This document shows positions 63,001 through 64,000 of a stretch of 64,000 nucleotides of DNA, piece after piece. Origin of the DNA: Sipunculus nudus (taxonomy: Eukaryota; Annelida; Sipuncula; Golfingiida; Sipunculidae); contig CM049316.1 of assembly GCA_026874595.1 (NCBI GenBank), positions 13,010,839 through 13,074,838 on the forward strand. Direction: 5' to 3'. A model generated the notes under the pieces. That model searched no databases. It was given only the letters and a program-made list of their open reading frames with translations, and had not been told where the DNA came from. The translations under genes and the position numbers were made by a program. Positions within the stretch are counted from its first letter, which is position 1; each line of letters starts with the position of its first letter.

Positions 63001-63470
63001 TCAGAAATGGGATCACAGAAATATTGTTAATGTTAAAAAAAAGGAATGTGAAGTTAAATGTCTAAAAAGTGTTTTGACCACATTATTAGGTGACACTGAA
63101 GAGGAAATTGTACATTTTACATGATCAGCCCTGCAACATCAATATTACAAACAACGAGAAATTTTAAATTATTAAAAAATATTAAATGTACATGTAAATA
63201 ATTGATTTTATGGTGTCAAATATAATTTGTGGATCTTTATGGTTTGTAAATAATTTTGGCTTATACTACTTGACTTGATCTATATATGTTTTACAGCACT
63301 TGGCTTTGGAGGTGTCTGCAGTGGAACAAACTACCAAGCATTCACATTCTGTGATGGGGCTGCTGGCCTTGTTTGTGGAGATACATGCACAATCTATGAG
63401 ACTGCTCCCACACAGTCACTCTGCAGATGTGGTCACCGCCATACTGTCTCTGGCACTACTTGTAATGCCA
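57021..63470 (+). CDS. Gene 3: diverged paralogue, exons 1-6 (3' end outside window)
   Basis: Exons are 57021-57035, 59109-59142, 60888-61043, 61439-61801, 62647-62790 and 63297-63470, in the same phases as genes 1 and 2. They encode 295 complete residues plus a split codon. The signal peptide is MDTKL plus IVAIAICIFAT. The mature part keeps all 32 cysteine positions of the matching exons (7, 12, 6, 7). WLGSERL, SIWGGE, GPGESC, FDYPTC and the NGT sequon are shared. Exons 3-5 are slightly shorter than in genes 1-2. The donor at 63471 (GTAAGT) points to further exons, presumably the short 4-Cys module and the hydrophobic tail, beyond 64000. It has diverged throughout, so it is an older duplicate. 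No break is seen. Confidence 0.86.
57036..59108 (+). other. Gene 3 intron 1
   Basis: It contains one GTGACCCATGGGTCATGATGC element start (about 57639), a poly-G run at 58353-58365 and otherwise unremarkable AT-rich sequence. It is not visibly alignable with intron 1 of genes 1-2. Short open frames inside are not supported. Confidence 0.5.
59109..59142 (+). CDS. Gene 3 exon 2 (signal peptide core)
   Basis: It encodes IVAIAICIFAT, one codon shorter than in the paralogues, and ends in phase 1 before GTAAGT. The acceptor is TTTGTTTCAG after a T-run. Confidence 0.85.
59877..60371 (-). mobile_element. Collapsed LTR retrotransposon in gene 3 intron 2
   Basis: Identical 78-bp direct repeats lie at 59877-59954 and 60294-60371. 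On the minus strand each begins TGTAATATATTAATGG and includes AATAAA, as an LTR start would. The polyprotein tail lies between them, followed by a purine tract (AAAGGGGGAG) directly before the 3' LTR start. The order LTR, pol tail, purine tract, LTR fits an element whose interior was deleted. The identity of the repeats suggests a recent event. The 3' LTR probably continues below 59877, end not determined. Confidence 0.65.
60103..60293 (-). pseudogene. 3' end of an LTR-retrotransposon polyprotein (fragment)
   Basis: Read on the minus strand, an open frame of about 63 codons starts at the junction with the LTR fragment and ends in TAA at 60103-60105. Its end contains RRSERIRKPVQKLN, the basic motif typical of the C-terminus of Ty3/Gypsy or Copia polyproteins. 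Everything upstream (gag, protease, reverse transcriptase, integrase core) is missing. It has no start codon and is not a gene. Confidence 0.65.
60405..60660. repeat. Dispersed repeat shared with gene 1 intron 6
   Basis: It shares TATAATATGTGGGGG, CAAGGACATCTGG and TTTGTCAACAT with 21880-22130. It is non-coding; the class is unknown. Confidence 0.5.
60888..61043 (+). CDS. Gene 3 exon 3 (N-terminal 7-Cys module)
   Basis: It encodes residues 17-68 starting VQAKKYC, with all seven cysteines, GICACPRSTVARW and LGSERLYQC. Acceptor TTTGTAG, donor GTAAGT. Confidence 0.92.
61439..61801 (+). CDS. Gene 3 exon 4 (double module, 12 Cys)
   Basis: It encodes residues 69-189, LKKVGESC to PTCVQ, six residues shorter than genes 1-2 through small deletions, with all 12 cysteines kept. 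Its KTGPGESC and SIGSCTL match gene 2 rather than gene 1. Acceptor CTCTCTAG, donor GTAAGT. Confidence 0.92.
62218..62236 (+). repeat. Poly-G tract in gene 3 intron 4
   Basis: A run of about 19 G, potentially quadruplex-forming on the transcribed strand's partner. The remainder of the 845-bp intron shows nothing else. Confidence 0.8.
62647..62790 (+). CDS. Gene 3 exon 5 (6-Cys EB-like module)
   Basis: It encodes residues 190-237, KVVGSFCLKNSDC to NCNNGT, with six cysteines and the shared sequon. Acceptor TTTTCAG, donor GTAATG. Confidence 0.9.
63297..63470 (+). CDS. Gene 3 exon 6 (7-Cys module)
   Basis: It encodes residues 238-295, LGFGGVCSGTN to SGTTCNA, with seven cysteines and YETAP as in gene 2 (FETAP). 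Acceptor TTTACAG, donor GTAAGT. It is the last exon of this gene in the window. Confidence 0.9.
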
Positions 63471-63504
63471 GTAAGTAAAGCCCACCATCTCTCATTCCAT
63501 ATAA

Positions 63505-63848
63505 AGAGATGTTAAGTACATCCTACCATCTTGCTGGTTCCAAATATAGAGACGTTAAGTACATCCTACCATCTTGCTGGTTCCAAATATAGAGACTTTA
63601 AGTACATCCTACCATCTTGCTGGTTCCAAATATAGAGACATTAAGTTCATCCTACCATCTTGCTGGTTCCAAATATAGAGATGTTAAGTTCAGCCTACCA
63701 TCTTGCTGGTTCCAAATATAGAGACGTTAAGTTCATCCTACCATCTTGCTGGTTCCGAATATAGAAACGTTAAGTTTATCCTACCATCTTGCTGGTTCCA
63801 AATATAGAGATGTTAAGTACAGCCTACCATCTTGCTGGCGCCAAATAT
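63505..63848 (+). repeat. 43-bp minisatellite in gene 3 intron 6
   Basis: Eight copies at an exact 43-bp interval, each beginning AGAGA(T/C)GTTAAGT and containing CCTACCATCTTGCTGGTTCC, followed by one or two degenerate copies to about 63940. It begins about 35 bp after the exon 6 donor. The low divergence suggests recent expansion. Confidence 0.93.
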
Positions 63849-64000
63849 AATTAATTGGTGCATCCTGCTATCTTTCAGGTTCCAAATATATAGGAATGTT
63901 ACTCACATCCTACCATCTATCTGGTTCAAAATATATATACATTATCCTATGTATCATCTCTTTTACCAACATTCAACTGTGTCTTTTCTTTCTCATGAAG

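Overview
This window is AT-rich, repeat-dense animal DNA with small exons, GT-AG introns and TATA promoters. The dispersed repeats look molluscan, and a bivalve is the best guess: hairpin-ended families with GGACGGAC tracts, and Helitron2/Helentron-like elements with a core of ~280-bp tandem repeats, an architecture known from bivalve 'pearl' elements. The organism is an inference. No prokaryotic feature is present.

The only protein-coding genes I can support are three tandem paralogues, all on the + strand: gene 1 (9817-23532, 8 exons, 361 aa), gene 2 (36918-46937, 8 exons, 360 aa) and gene 3 (57021 onward, 6 exons in the window, cut by the window end). I assembled each by joining short open stretches across splice sites. 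Each encodes a signal peptide, a chain of cysteine-rich EB/EGF-like modules and, in genes 1 and 2, a short hydrophobic C-terminus ending in SFN with no basic tail. That suggests secreted proteins held on the cell surface by a GPI anchor. All introns after exon 2 are phase 1. Genes 1 and 2 have 36 mature cysteines in the same order, and gene 3 keeps the first 32. Each promoter has a TATA box, and exactly 26 bp upstream a palindrome resembling an RFX X-box.

Genes 1 and 2 lie in a large tandem segmental duplication (about 1310-25590 and 27095-48510). Gene 3 is an older relative. The two copies give natural empty-site comparisons: gene 1 has two Helentron-like insertions upstream (4831-6592, 6731-8447), a TIR element in intron 1 (12411-14286) and an inverted-repeat element plus tRNA-type SINE in intron 2 (15719-18466). 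Gene 2 has a repeat insertion in intron 3 and about 5 kb of extra sequence upstream. Gene 1 also has a 57-bp tandem duplication across the exon 4 acceptor, giving two in-frame splice acceptors.

Region by region: 1-4780 dispersed repeats; 4831-8447 two Helentron-like elements; 8448-9720 gene 1 upstream; 9817-23532 gene 1; 23.5-27 kb 3' flank; 27.1-35.5 kb second copy of the repeats plus extra insertions; 36.9-46.9 kb gene 2; 47-56.8 kb intergenic with a fold-back element, minisatellites and a MITE; 57.0-64 kb gene 3, whose intron 2 holds a collapsed LTR retrotransposon and whose intron 6 holds a 43-bp minisatellite.

Nothing ties the proteins to a known pathway. The array, the extracellular cysteine modules and the uneven divergence between paralogues (N-terminal module unchanged, later modules strongly changed) fit a family of surface recognition or adhesion proteins, but this is inference.
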